Part shown: one piece after another, positions 1-6,899 of the stretch
How positions within the stretch are numbered: the stretch's first letter is position 1
How the letters are laid out: each line of letters opens with the position of its first letter
Assembly (NCBI GenBank): GCA_964580235.1
Contig: CAZOJY010000127.1
Location: 1 to 9,419 of the forward strand
Length of the DNA: 9,419 nucleotides
Direction of reading: 5' to 3'
DNA from: G020348385 sp964580235
GTDB lineage: Bacteria; Acidobacteriota; Aminicenantia; Aminicenantales; Aminicenantaceae
Program-made: the position numbers and the translations under genes
Notes under the pieces: generated by a model
The model's database searches: none
What the model was told of the DNA's origin: nothing
What the model saw: the letters and a program-made list of their open reading frames with translations, nothing else

Positions 1-2
1 CT

Positions 3-55
3 GATTCTGTTTATTTTGAAAGAGGGCATCGTCCTTTTTTATGAATAGGTCAGGT
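3..55 (+). repeat. Left copy of a 53-base perfect inverted repeat at the window ends
   Basis: These bases are the exact reverse complement of 9367-9419. Identity stops at base 56, which differs from its partner 9366. Bases 1-2 would pair beyond the right end, so the full repeat may be at least 55 bases. This copy includes the same TTGAAA/TATGAA pair (16-21 and 40-45), here pointing right, into a stretch without a clear gene. An assembly junction is the simplest explanation. Confidence 0.95.
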
Positions 56-205
56 AAATCAATTGTTGCCAGCTTTACCGACTCAATTTTTGAGGAGACT
101 CAACGATGTTGAGCTCGAAGACTGTTTGAGCGCTGGGCAACTCATCTGAACAGACCAAAGCATAGCTGAGTATTTGGAGATAGGAAGGATTAATACGTAC
201 AGTTA
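56..205. other. Stretch between the left repeat and the acyl-CoA dehydrogenase stop; no convincing gene
   Basis: Several short open frames cross this stretch and none has both a start codon and a ribosome binding site. They are a plus-strand frame open over 45-146 (34 codons, ending at the TGA at 147-149), a 23-codon plus-strand ATG frame from 41, and a minus-strand frame open from the dehydrogenase end to the TAA at 75-77. Another minus-strand frame stays open from about 105 off the left end and includes ATIDLPDLFIKKDDALF. The last two look mildly protein-like and could be remnants of one gene broken by a frameshift, but this is weak. No terminator hairpin with a T-run follows the dehydrogenase. 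Confidence 0.5.
80..130. repeat. Three related GACT...TTGAG units, two of which form small hairpins
   Basis: The units lie at 80-94, 97-113 and 120-130. Each starts with GACT and ends with TTGAG. The first folds as CTCAA/TTGAG with a 3-base loop and the second as CTCAAC/GTTGAG with a 3-base loop. The third lacks the left arm. There is no T-run, so they do not look like a Rho-independent terminator. Their role is unknown. Confidence 0.55.
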
Positions 206-1357
206 TTATTTTTTTATCGGCCCGATGACTTCCCTGGAAATGATCAATCTTTGAATCTCGTTTGTCCCTTCGTAGATCTGAAGCAACTTAGCATCCCTCA
301 TCAGCTTTTCCATTGGATAGTCCTTCATGTATCCATAACCGCCAAAAATCTGTAGGGCTTCTGTCGTTACTTTCATGGCAATATCCGATCCGTACATCTT
401 AGCCATGGCAGATTCTTTTCCACAGGGCTTTCCTTGATCCATCAGCCATGCCGATCGCCAAACAAGCTGTCGGGCTGCATCTATTTCGGTGGCCATTTGA
501 GCGATTTTAAAAGCGGTGTTCTGAAAGAGCGCGATGGGTTTCCCAAACTGGATTCTCGTTTTGGCATATTCGATAGCATATTCCATCGCTGCCCTGGCAA
601 TTCCCACACCCGCAGCCCCGACAGGAGCTCTGGTACGGTCCAATATCCGCATGGCAATGATGAATCCCATGCCTTCTTTAGCCAGAAGATTTGCGGCAGG
701 CACCTTCACATCCTCAAAATACAGTTCGACAGTGTTCGAAGCCCTCTGCCCCATCTTATCCTCTTCTTTACCTACTGTAATCCCTGGAGTCTCGCGCGGT
801 ACGATGAAGGCGCTCATTCCCCGGGCTCCTTTTCCAGGATCAGTCAACGCAAACACCGTGTACATACTGGCAATACCACCGTTGGATATAAAACACTTGG
901 ATCCGTTGATGACGTATTCGTCGCCTTGTTTTACGGCCTTTGTCTTCAAAGACCCCGCATCTGAACCCGCCTCTCTTTCGGTCAGACAGAATGAGGCAAA
1001 GGACATCTTTTCTGTTTGAGGCGTAAGATATTTCTTTTTTTGCTCATCGGTTCCGAAAAGAATAATCGGGCTGAAAGCCAGTGCATTGACCATCATTGTT
1101 GTATACATCCCTGTACACCCTGCGGCCAGCTCTTCACTTATGATAACGGTATCCACATCAGAAAGCCCCCCCCCTCCATATTCCTTGGGGATTGTGCAAG
1201 TGAGGAATCCCACTTCAAACGCCTTTTTCATCACATCTTCGGAAAATTCATCGCCTTTGTCATACTTAGCAGCATTCGGTTTCATTTCTTTTTCTGCAAA
1301 CTCACGACTCATCTCCTGAAGGGCAATCTGTTCTTCGGTTAAGCTGAAATCAATCAC
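206..1357 (-). CDS. Acyl-CoA dehydrogenase, medium-chain (MCAD-like) type
   Basis: This FAD enzyme oxidises acyl-CoA to trans-2-enoyl-CoA in beta-oxidation, passing electrons to an electron-transfer flavoprotein. The 383-residue length is standard. Visible are family signature 1, CLTEREAGSDAGS (124-136), the FAD-contacting FISNGG (156-161), signature 2 beginning QIFGGYGYMKDYP (336-348), and IYEGT (361-365) with catalytic base E363. Stretches such as ISEELAAGCTG, NMGQR-like KMGQR, FEDVKVP, DRTRAPVGAAG and LMRDAKLLQIYEGT closely resemble mammalian MCAD, though chain-length preference cannot be read safely. I chose the GTG at 1357 because GAGGAGG lies 5 bases before it and the protein then begins MIDFSLTEEQ, as in the family. 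An ATG at 1393 would add 12 residues and has no ribosome binding site. A G9 tract encodes G62-G64. It follows the radical SAM gene with its own promoter and ends in two consecutive TAA codons. Confidence 0.95.
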   Translation of the reverse strand: MIDFSLTEEQIALQEMSREFAEKEMKPNAAKYDKGDEFSEDVMKKAFEVGFLTCTIPKEYGGGGLSDVDTVIISEELAAGCTGMYTTMMVNALAFSPIILFGTDEQKKKYLTPQTEKMSFASFCLTEREAGSDAGSLKTKAVKQGDEYVINGSKCFISNGGIASMYTVFALTDPGKGARGMSAFIVPRETPGITVGKEEDKMGQRASNTVELYFEDVKVPAANLLAKEGMGFIIAMRILDRTRAPVGAAGVGIARAAMEYAIEYAKTRIQFGKPIALFQNTAFKIAQMATEIDAARQLVWRSAWLMDQGKPCGKESAMAKMYGSDIAMKVTTEALQIFGGYGYMKDYPMEKLMRDAKLLQIYEGTNEIQRLIISREVIGPIKK

Positions 1358-1362
1358 TTTTT

Positions 1363-1369
1363 CCTCCTC
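1363..1369 (-). promoter_or_regulatory. Strong ribosome binding site deciding the GTG start of the acyl-CoA dehydrogenase
   Basis: GAGGAGG on the minus strand lies 5 bases before the GTG at 1357. It is the strongest Shine-Dalgarno sequence at any gene start in the window and rules against the upstream ATG at 1393. Confidence 0.85.
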
Positions 1370-1381
1370 TGTCTGTCGTAT

Positions 1382-1406
1382 GCAATAAATCATGTACGAT
1401 TATTGC
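1382..1406. promoter_or_regulatory. Inverted repeat just downstream of the predicted dehydrogenase transcript start; possible operator
   Basis: GCAATAA (1382-1388) and TTATTGC (1400-1406) are exact 7-base inverted arms with an 11-base spacer. The site begins about two bases after the predicted transcript start, where a bound repressor would block the promoter. Beta-oxidation genes are commonly repressed by TetR- or GntR-type regulators, but I do not recognise the site of a named one. Arms this short in AT-rich DNA may occur by chance. Confidence 0.35.
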
Positions 1407-1414
1407 CAAAAAAC

Positions 1415-1443
1415 CTTATACTGTAAACTTTTCCTTCTGTCAA
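1415..1443 (-). promoter_or_regulatory. Sigma70-type promoter for the acyl-CoA dehydrogenase gene
   Basis: On the minus strand a perfect -35 box TTGACA (1443-1438) is followed, after an ideal 17-base spacer, by TATAAG (1420-1415), five of six matches to the -10 consensus. The expected transcript start is near 1408, giving a leader of about 50 bases before the GTG at 1357. The -35 box includes the TGA stop of the radical SAM gene. This is the best promoter in the window and suggests that the dehydrogenase is expressed separately from the cell-shape cluster, though read-through remains possible because no terminator is visible. Confidence 0.72.
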
Positions 1444-4016
1444 TCTTGATGTCTGGTTAAATCCTTGTTTTCAAGAAGGACCTTCTCACGCGCCATCATA
1501 AAAACAGGGTTATCCAGGCCTAAAAGGACGCTCATAATATCTTGAGGTTTTTCTCCTTTTAAAGGAACATTTTTTATAAAAAGCATGAGTTTCCCCGCAG
1601 TTTCATCCACAAAAACCCTCTCGAGAGATTCTCCAGTGCTCCTCTTGAGATAAATTTCAACTAGTTTTTTTGCTTGATCAAAATAATTTTCATCCGCTTT
1701 ATCGCTCAAAGAAAGATTTTTTATGGCTTCGATTACCTTTTTGTTACGCAAATCAATAGAATAGACAAAAGCTCTTATCCTCCTGTTCATCGGAAGCTCT
1801 GTCTCATCTAGCCGACTCAATCCAAAAAACTCGATCCCCTCAAGCATATATCTATTGATTTGAGGCACAAACTCATCCTCTGAGAAAACATATCCGGATT
1901 TGAACTCAATCCATTCGGCATGGGCCGCCATGCCCAGCGGAAGAGCGGGCAGATAAGAAATCAGCATTTTGGGATGGAATCCCTGTGAGTAACAAACAGA
2001 GATTCCTGCTCTACGGAATCCCTGCCGGATTATATTATTCAAGTTCATATGCGACAAAAATCGCGCATGATTTTTTTTCCGGAAAGAAGCCCGGTATCTC
2101 TGCACATTCTCTGACCGCTTTCCCAGAGGACGGGAATCATCAACAATACCGGCAATGCTTGCGTTGAATTTTTTTGTGTAAAATTTCGAAAGTGAACATC
2201 CATGGCATACAGAACAATCTCTATCCAGGCAAGAGAGGCTGGATTTCCCGTCCAAGGCCATTTGTAATTCTTCAAGCAAATGGTTTTTTTCAAGACCTGT
2301 GTCAATGTGATCCCATGGAAGAATACTTCTCCTGTCCAGTTCAGACAGGTACTCCTGGAAGTCGATATTTTCCGATTCAAATGCTTTCTCCCAGATCGGA
2401 AAACGCAACATGTCATTCCAACTCTCAAATCGTGCTCCACTTTTCCAAGCACGGAGCAGCACGGCATTCAACCTTCTGTCCCCTCGTGAAAAAACACCTT
2501 CAAGAACCGAGCGTTCAAGAGGATCCCTTTTTAATTTTACAGTGGGATATTTTTTCAAATGCGATAAAACATAATTGAACTTAGCATGTAAAATGTCTTT
2601 TTCCTCCATCCGGAGCCATTGGAAAGGAGTGTGCGGCTTGGGAATAAAGGAAGATATGCTGAGATTAATCCGAGGGTATTTTTTCAGGAGTTTTCTCCCG
2701 ATACGCAATATCTCCTTTACCATATCCACGATTCCCAGAAGATCCTCTTCTCTTTCTGTTGGTAGGCCGATCATGAAATAAAGTTTCAGCCGTTTCCATC
2801 CCATAGAAAAAGCATTTTCTGCTGCATCCCAAATTTCGTCATCCTGAAGGCACTTATTGATCACGTTACGCAGCCTCTCTGTGCCTGCTTCAGGAACTAG
2901 AGTAAACCCCGTTTTCCTTACCTTGACGATGTTTTTAACGACTTCAGACGTCAATCCTTTTGGACGGAGAGAGGGTAAGGAAAGGGACACTTTTTTCTTT
3001 TCCAGTTCCTTCATCAGAGCTCGGATCAGACCTTCAAGATAAGGGTAATCGCTTACAGAGAGAGAGGACAGAGAAACGGCTTCATAACCCGTAGAACGTA
3101 AGCTGTTCAAGATGCCCTCTATCACGGAAGAAGGATTTTTTATGCGAGGAGGGAAATATAGGCTCGAGGCCTGACAAAACCGGCAATTTTGTGGGCACCC
3201 CCTGGCCACTTCCCATGCTATCCGATCAAATATCACTTGGATATGCGGAACGATTATATCTTCAGGAAAAGGAGCTTGTTGGAAAGGATATAGCACCCTT
3301 TTTTTTATCTTTTCGGGCACATTTCCTATGGGTTCAACGGCCATCAATAGATTTTTTTTGGGTCTGTATGGATTATACATCGAGGGAATATAAACTCCCT
3401 TGATTTTTGCGAGTTCACCCAAGATTATGGCCTTTTCCCTTGATTCTTTTTTCAAAGCCATAAAACTCTGTATGATCTCTAAAAAAGCTTCCTCTCCATC
3501 TCCTATCAGGAAAAGATCAAAATAGTCAGCCAGAGGTTCTGGATTGAACACAGCCGGTCCACCAGCAATGACCATGGGATAGCGGAGATTTCTTTTATCC
3601 GAAAAAAGTGGAATGCCCCCCAGGTCAAGTATGTTCAGGATGTTGGAATAGTTGAGTTCATACAGAAGAGAAAAACCAATGATGTCGAATCTATTGAGAG
3701 GGATTCTGTTTTCAAGGGAAAAAAGCGGAATATTTTTGGCTCTCAGCTCCCTCTCAAAATCCAGCCAAGGAGCAAAAACACGTTCAGCCAAGATGTGAGG
3801 CTGGGAATTAAGGATATGGTAAAGAATCTTTTGGCCGAGATAGGACATCCCGACTTCATACAGGTCAGGAAATGCCAATGCTACTTTTACACTAACACGG
3901 TCCGGATTCTTTTTTACCGCATTCCATTCTCCCCCAAGATATCGGCCGGGTTTCTCCACTTTCTGAAGGATGTCTTCCAGATCGCTCCAATCAATCATTT
4001 TTGTCACGGATTGCAC
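1440..4016 (-). CDS. Radical SAM fusion protein: B12-binding-like domain, radical SAM core, DUF2344 (TIGR03960/TIGR03936 type)
   Basis: This is an uncharacterised radical SAM enzyme, probably cytoplasmic; its substrate is unknown. About 858 residues hold an N-terminal B12-binding-like region (about 40-200, with VALAFPDLYEVGMSYLGQK), then the radical SAM core (about 262-490) with the 4Fe-4S motif CPQNCRFC (C274, C278, C281). A later cluster C596, C601, C604, C607 could bind a second Fe-S centre or zinc. The C-terminal radical-SAM-linked domain (about 638-830) begins near RYRASFRKKNHARFLSHMNL. In some bacteria these two halves are separate genes; here they are fused. The longest frame starts at a GTG (4016), 3 bases after the rodA stop. 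An ATG at 3998 (MIDWSDLEDIL) is equally plausible, since neither has a clear ribosome binding site. The family assignment is from recall of characteristic stretches. Confidence 0.92.
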   Translation of the reverse strand: MQSVTKMIDWSDLEDILQKVEKPGRYLGGEWNAVKKNPDRVSVKVALAFPDLYEVGMSYLGQKILYHILNSQPHILAERVFAPWLDFERELRAKNIPLFSLENRIPLNRFDIIGFSLLYELNYSNILNILDLGGIPLFSDKRNLRYPMVIAGGPAVFNPEPLADYFDLFLIGDGEEAFLEIIQSFMALKKESREKAIILGELAKIKGVYIPSMYNPYRPKKNLLMAVEPIGNVPEKIKKRVLYPFQQAPFPEDIIVPHIQVIFDRIAWEVARGCPQNCRFCQASSLYFPPRIKNPSSVIEGILNSLRSTGYEAVSLSSLSVSDYPYLEGLIRALMKELEKKKVSLSLPSLRPKGLTSEVVKNIVKVRKTGFTLVPEAGTERLRNVINKCLQDDEIWDAAENAFSMGWKRLKLYFMIGLPTEREEDLLGIVDMVKEILRIGRKLLKKYPRINLSISSFIPKPHTPFQWLRMEEKDILHAKFNYVLSHLKKYPTVKLKRDPLERSVLEGVFSRGDRRLNAVLLRAWKSGARFESWNDMLRFPIWEKAFESENIDFQEYLSELDRRSILPWDHIDTGLEKNHLLEELQMALDGKSSLSCLDRDCSVCHGCSLSKFYTKKFNASIAGIVDDSRPLGKRSENVQRYRASFRKKNHARFLSHMNLNNIIRQGFRRAGISVCYSQGFHPKMLISYLPALPLGMAAHAEWIEFKSGYVFSEDEFVPQINRYMLEGIEFFGLSRLDETELPMNRRIRAFVYSIDLRNKKVIEAIKNLSLSDKADENYFDQAKKLVEIYLKRSTGESLERVFVDETAGKLMLFIKNVPLKGEKPQDIMSVLLGLDNPVFMMAREKVLLENKDLTRHQD

Positions 4017-4019
4017 ACT

Positions 4020-5111
4020 TCATACGTTAACAAACCTTCTCATTCGGACATTTATAACAAGAGAGACAGCCAGAAAATTGGTGATCAATGAAGATCCCCC
4101 GTAACTAATTAAAGGAAGCGGAACGCCCGTGATCGGAAAAAGACCTATTGTCATAAAAACATTCACAAAAAATTGGAACGCAATCATTCCAGCAACCATG
4201 TATATGATAAAAACACCTACACGATCTCTTGATTTTGCTACTGATTGAAAAAGTCGAGCGAGGAACAAAAAATACAGAAGAAACGTGATAAAGACACCGA
4301 TGAACCCAAACTCCTCTCCGATAACAGAGAAGATGAAATCCGTGTGTCTGGCGGGAAGAAATCTGAGCTGGCTCTGCGTTCCTTTTTTATAGCCCTTCCC
4401 CAAAAAACCTCCCGAACCGATGGCAATTTTAGATTGGATTATGTGGTAGCCCGCTCCCAGCGGATCCTTATCCGGAGAAAGAAGCGTTGTAATCCTTTCC
4501 TTTTGGTATCCTTTTAGGATAACACTCCACCCGACAATTCCCAATAGGAGAGCTAAAATAAGCAGGATAATCACTGTTCTTTTTTTCAATCTCACTAGAA
4601 AAAAAACGGCCAGCAGAATCGGAATATATGTAAGAGCTGTACCCAAATCCGGTTGCAGTCCTACCAATAATACAGGAGTGCCAACGATTAGAATACTCAG
4701 GAAGCCGTGAGCGAACGAGAGGGAGTTTCGCCTGTAATTGGAAAATATGTGAGCTAGAACCAATATCACCGGAATTTTCGAGATCTCCGAGGGTTGAACT
4801 TGAAAAAACGGCAAAATTATCCAGCTTTTGGTTCCTGCAGTCAGCCGCCCAAAAAGCAATACTGCGGCAAGAATGATAACGGCCACGATGTAAAAATACA
4901 GGGAATATGCAACAAAAATCCTGTAATTCACAGACAAAAACACAAAAAAAGCAATAAGTGCCACAAGAAACCAGAAAAATTGTTTGAGGGCGTAATTTCC
5001 CGGTAAATAATGAGAACTGCTGTGTATAAAGACCAAGCCTATGGATGAATTGAGGATCAACAGCCCTATCAAACCCCAATCGATATTCCGGAGTTGATTT
5101 CTATCTATCAT
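4020..5111 (-). CDS. rodA: RodA, SEDS-family peptidoglycan glycosyltransferase
   Basis: RodA polymerises lipid II into glycan strands in the inner membrane and works with PBP2. The 363-residue product has about ten hydrophobic membrane segments and the usual SEDS landmarks: TKSWI (94-98), QPSEISK (106-112), QPDLGTAL (153-160), and RHTDFIFSVIGEE (255-267). D258 in the last of these matches the essential Asp of the RodA active site. PLPLISYGGSSL (331-342) is also present. I start it at the ATG at 5111, which gives MIDRNQLRNIDW, the normal RodA beginning. The frame stays open to an ATG at 5228, but those 39 extra residues are polar, lie over mrdA and are almost certainly not made. The start overlaps the mrdA stop by 11 bases; the GAG upstream is weak, so coupling to mrdA translation is likely. 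Confidence 0.96.
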   Translation of the reverse strand: MIDRNQLRNIDWGLIGLLILNSSIGLVFIHSSSHYLPGNYALKQFFWFLVALIAFFVFLSVNYRIFVAYSLYFYIVAVIILAAVLLFGRLTAGTKSWIILPFFQVQPSEISKIPVILVLAHIFSNYRRNSLSFAHGFLSILIVGTPVLLVGLQPDLGTALTYIPILLAVFFLVRLKKRTVIILLILALLLGIVGWSVILKGYQKERITTLLSPDKDPLGAGYHIIQSKIAIGSGGFLGKGYKKGTQSQLRFLPARHTDFIFSVIGEEFGFIGVFITFLLYFLFLARLFQSVAKSRDRVGVFIIYMVAGMIAFQFFVNVFMTIGLFPITGVPLPLISYGGSSLITNFLAVSLVINVRMRRFVNV

Positions 5112-6891
5112 GATTTTCTCGGTACAGACGAAAAATCTCCCGGGCCAGCGGGGCTGCTGTTGTTCCTCCCATTCCGCCATATTCCACGAGAATCGTAACG
5201 ACAATCTCAGGATTTTTTTTGGGGGCAAATCCTGTATACCAAGAGTGAGTTTTAACTATTTTTCCATCCAGGCTAAGCTTTTCTGCCGTTGCTGTGCTGA
5301 TCACCTGCGTAGAGCCTGTTTTCCCACAGACATCAAATCCTTGTACTTTTGCTGCTCTTCCTGTTCCTCCTTCATTAACAGATTTCCACATCCCTGTAAT
5401 GACTTTATTAAAAACTGATTCTTGAATTTCCGTTTGTGCCGCCGCTACGCGGTCAGATTCTTTCTTTTTTAAGAGATGAGGAACCACTTTTCTGCCTCTG
5501 TTTGCTATAAGAGCTGTTAAGGCACTTATTTGAAGAGGTGTCACTTGAAGCGGCCCCTGCCCGATGGACACAGAGATAGTCTCTCCGGGATACCAGGGCT
5601 CATTTCTGACTCTTCTTTTCCAATCAGAGTCAGGCACCAAGCCCTTCTTTTCTCCAGGTAAATCAATTCCTGTCAGAGCTCCTAAACCCAGCATCCTTGC
5701 ATACCTGGCAATTTCTTCTATTCCCATCGATTTGCCAAGTTGATAGAAATAGATGTTACAGGAATGCTTGATCGCGTTGTACAAATTCATTGATCCGTGC
5801 CCTCCCTTAAACCAGCAGGAAAAGGGATGGTTATAAATTCGAATTGAGCCGGTACAATAATAGGTTTTCCATTCGTTGATGACTCTGGAATCCAGCGCGC
5901 CTAGGGCCATCGTAAGCTTGAAAATAGAACCTGGTGCGTACAAACCCCGGATCGCGCGATTCTCAAGAGGAAACTCGGGATCACGGAGAAGATTAAGCCA
6001 TTCCTCTGGGGAAAACCGGCTGATGAATTTATTTGGATCAAAAGTCGGAAAACTTGCCAAAGTCAGGATTTCTCCATTTCTTGGATCCAACACGACCACT
6101 GCTCCCTCCCTCCCTTTTAGGAGTTCTTCGGCCCTGTTTTGAAGCGCAAAATCCAAGGTGAGATTGATGTTCTGACCCGGAACAGAATCCTCTCTGGAAA
6201 TCTCACCTCTGAGTCTTCCCAGGCTGTCGGCTATTTCCAGAACCCGTCCCTCCTCTCCCACAAGCAGGTTCTCATATTCTTTTTCAATCCCGGTCTTCCC
6301 CACCAAATCACCCGGACGTCTTTTGCCATTACTGTGACCGATCTCCTCGGGAGAAATTTCTTGTAGATACCCGATGACGTGGGCGGCTAAGGTTTTATAT
6401 GGATAATTTCTTTTGGGTTCAGCTCGAATAAGCAGCTCGGGAAATTCTGCTTGTCTCGCCTTGACACGAGAAACTTCTTCAAGTTCCAAATTATCCTTTA
6501 TTACGATCGGCTGAAAAAGTGGCAAATATTTATATTTGTTGATTCTTTCCTTCAAGACAGGAAGCTCCATATCGAGCAACCGGGATATCCTTTCACATGA
6601 CTTCTCAAAATCATCACAATTCTCCCGTACTATAGAAACATGAAAAGAAGCAACATTGGTAGCCAGGTTTTTGCCGTTTCTGTCTTTAATCAACCCCCGC
6701 TGTGGAGACAGCAGAATCTCCCGGATTCTGTTTGCTTCAGATTGTTTCCAGTACTTATTATGATCAATAATCTGGATCTTCCAGAAAAAAAACAGAAGGA
6801 GAATAAAAACAAATGCAACCAGAACTAATGTTTTTTGAGATTTATCTTGAATAGGCGTTAGATCTTCATAAATTTTTTCTTCTTTTCTCAT
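5101..6891 (-). CDS. mrdA: Penicillin-binding protein 2 (peptidoglycan DD-transpeptidase of the elongasome)
   Basis: PBP2 is the class B penicillin-binding protein that crosslinks new peptidoglycan during side-wall growth, working as a pair with the RodA glycosyltransferase. The 596-residue protein has a short cytoplasmic head, one membrane anchor (about 21-38), a non-catalytic pedestal (about 50-240) with the RGLIKDRNGKNLA motif (65-77), and the transpeptidase domain (about 255-590). All three catalytic motifs are present: SIFK (322-325, nucleophile Ser322), SCN (377-379) and KTG (524-526). C346, C359, H365 and C378 lie around the active site, where E. coli PBP2 binds zinc. The ATG at 6891 is 8 bases after the mreD stop. 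The last 11 bases overlap the rodA start, suggesting translational coupling. An A8 run (plus-strand 5213-5220) lies near the 3' end but the frame is intact. Confidence 0.97.
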   Translation of the reverse strand: MRKEEKIYEDLTPIQDKSQKTLVLVAFVFILLLFFFWKIQIIDHNKYWKQSEANRIREILLSPQRGLIKDRNGKNLATNVASFHVSIVRENCDDFEKSCERISRLLDMELPVLKERINKYKYLPLFQPIVIKDNLELEEVSRVKARQAEFPELLIRAEPKRNYPYKTLAAHVIGYLQEISPEEIGHSNGKRRPGDLVGKTGIEKEYENLLVGEEGRVLEIADSLGRLRGEISREDSVPGQNINLTLDFALQNRAEELLKGREGAVVVLDPRNGEILTLASFPTFDPNKFISRFSPEEWLNLLRDPEFPLENRAIRGLYAPGSIFKLTMALGALDSRVINEWKTYYCTGSIRIYNHPFSCWFKGGHGSMNLYNAIKHSCNIYFYQLGKSMGIEEIARYARMLGLGALTGIDLPGEKKGLVPDSDWKRRVRNEPWYPGETISVSIGQGPLQVTPLQISALTALIANRGRKVVPHLLKKKESDRVAAAQTEIQESVFNKVITGMWKSVNEGGTGRAAKVQGFDVCGKTGSTQVISTATAEKLSLDGKIVKTHSWYTGFAPKKNPEIVVTILVEYGGMGGTTAAPLAREIFRLYRENHDR

Positions 6892-6899
6892 CAGCCATT

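Noticed and set aside
41..112. Plus-strand 23-codon frame beginning MNRSG
   Set aside because: It shares its first five codons with the mreB leader only because of the terminal repeat. It has no ribosome binding site and ends quickly.
434..964. Plus-strand open frame of 176 codons opposite the acyl-CoA dehydrogenase
   Set aside because: It lies wholly inside a well-supported gene on the other strand, has no family-like motif and no ribosome binding site. The 161-codon frame at 534-1019 is rejected for the same reason.
1407..1439. Rho-independent terminator after the radical SAM gene
   Set aside because: A T6 run is present on the minus strand (1408-1413), but no stable GC-containing stem precedes it, and the stretch is better explained as a promoter spacer and -10 box.
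2045..2467. Minus-strand open frame of 140 codons
   Set aside because: It is an alternative frame within the radical SAM gene and shows no family motif.
4468..5079. Minus-strand open frame of 203 codons
   Set aside because: It is out of frame within rodA, which has all SEDS motifs. The frame's product has no recognisable fold or membrane pattern.
5112..5228. Longer RodA starting at the ATG at 5228
   Set aside because: The 39 added residues are polar, lie entirely within mrdA and are absent from typical RodA proteins, while the ATG at 5111 gives the normal start.
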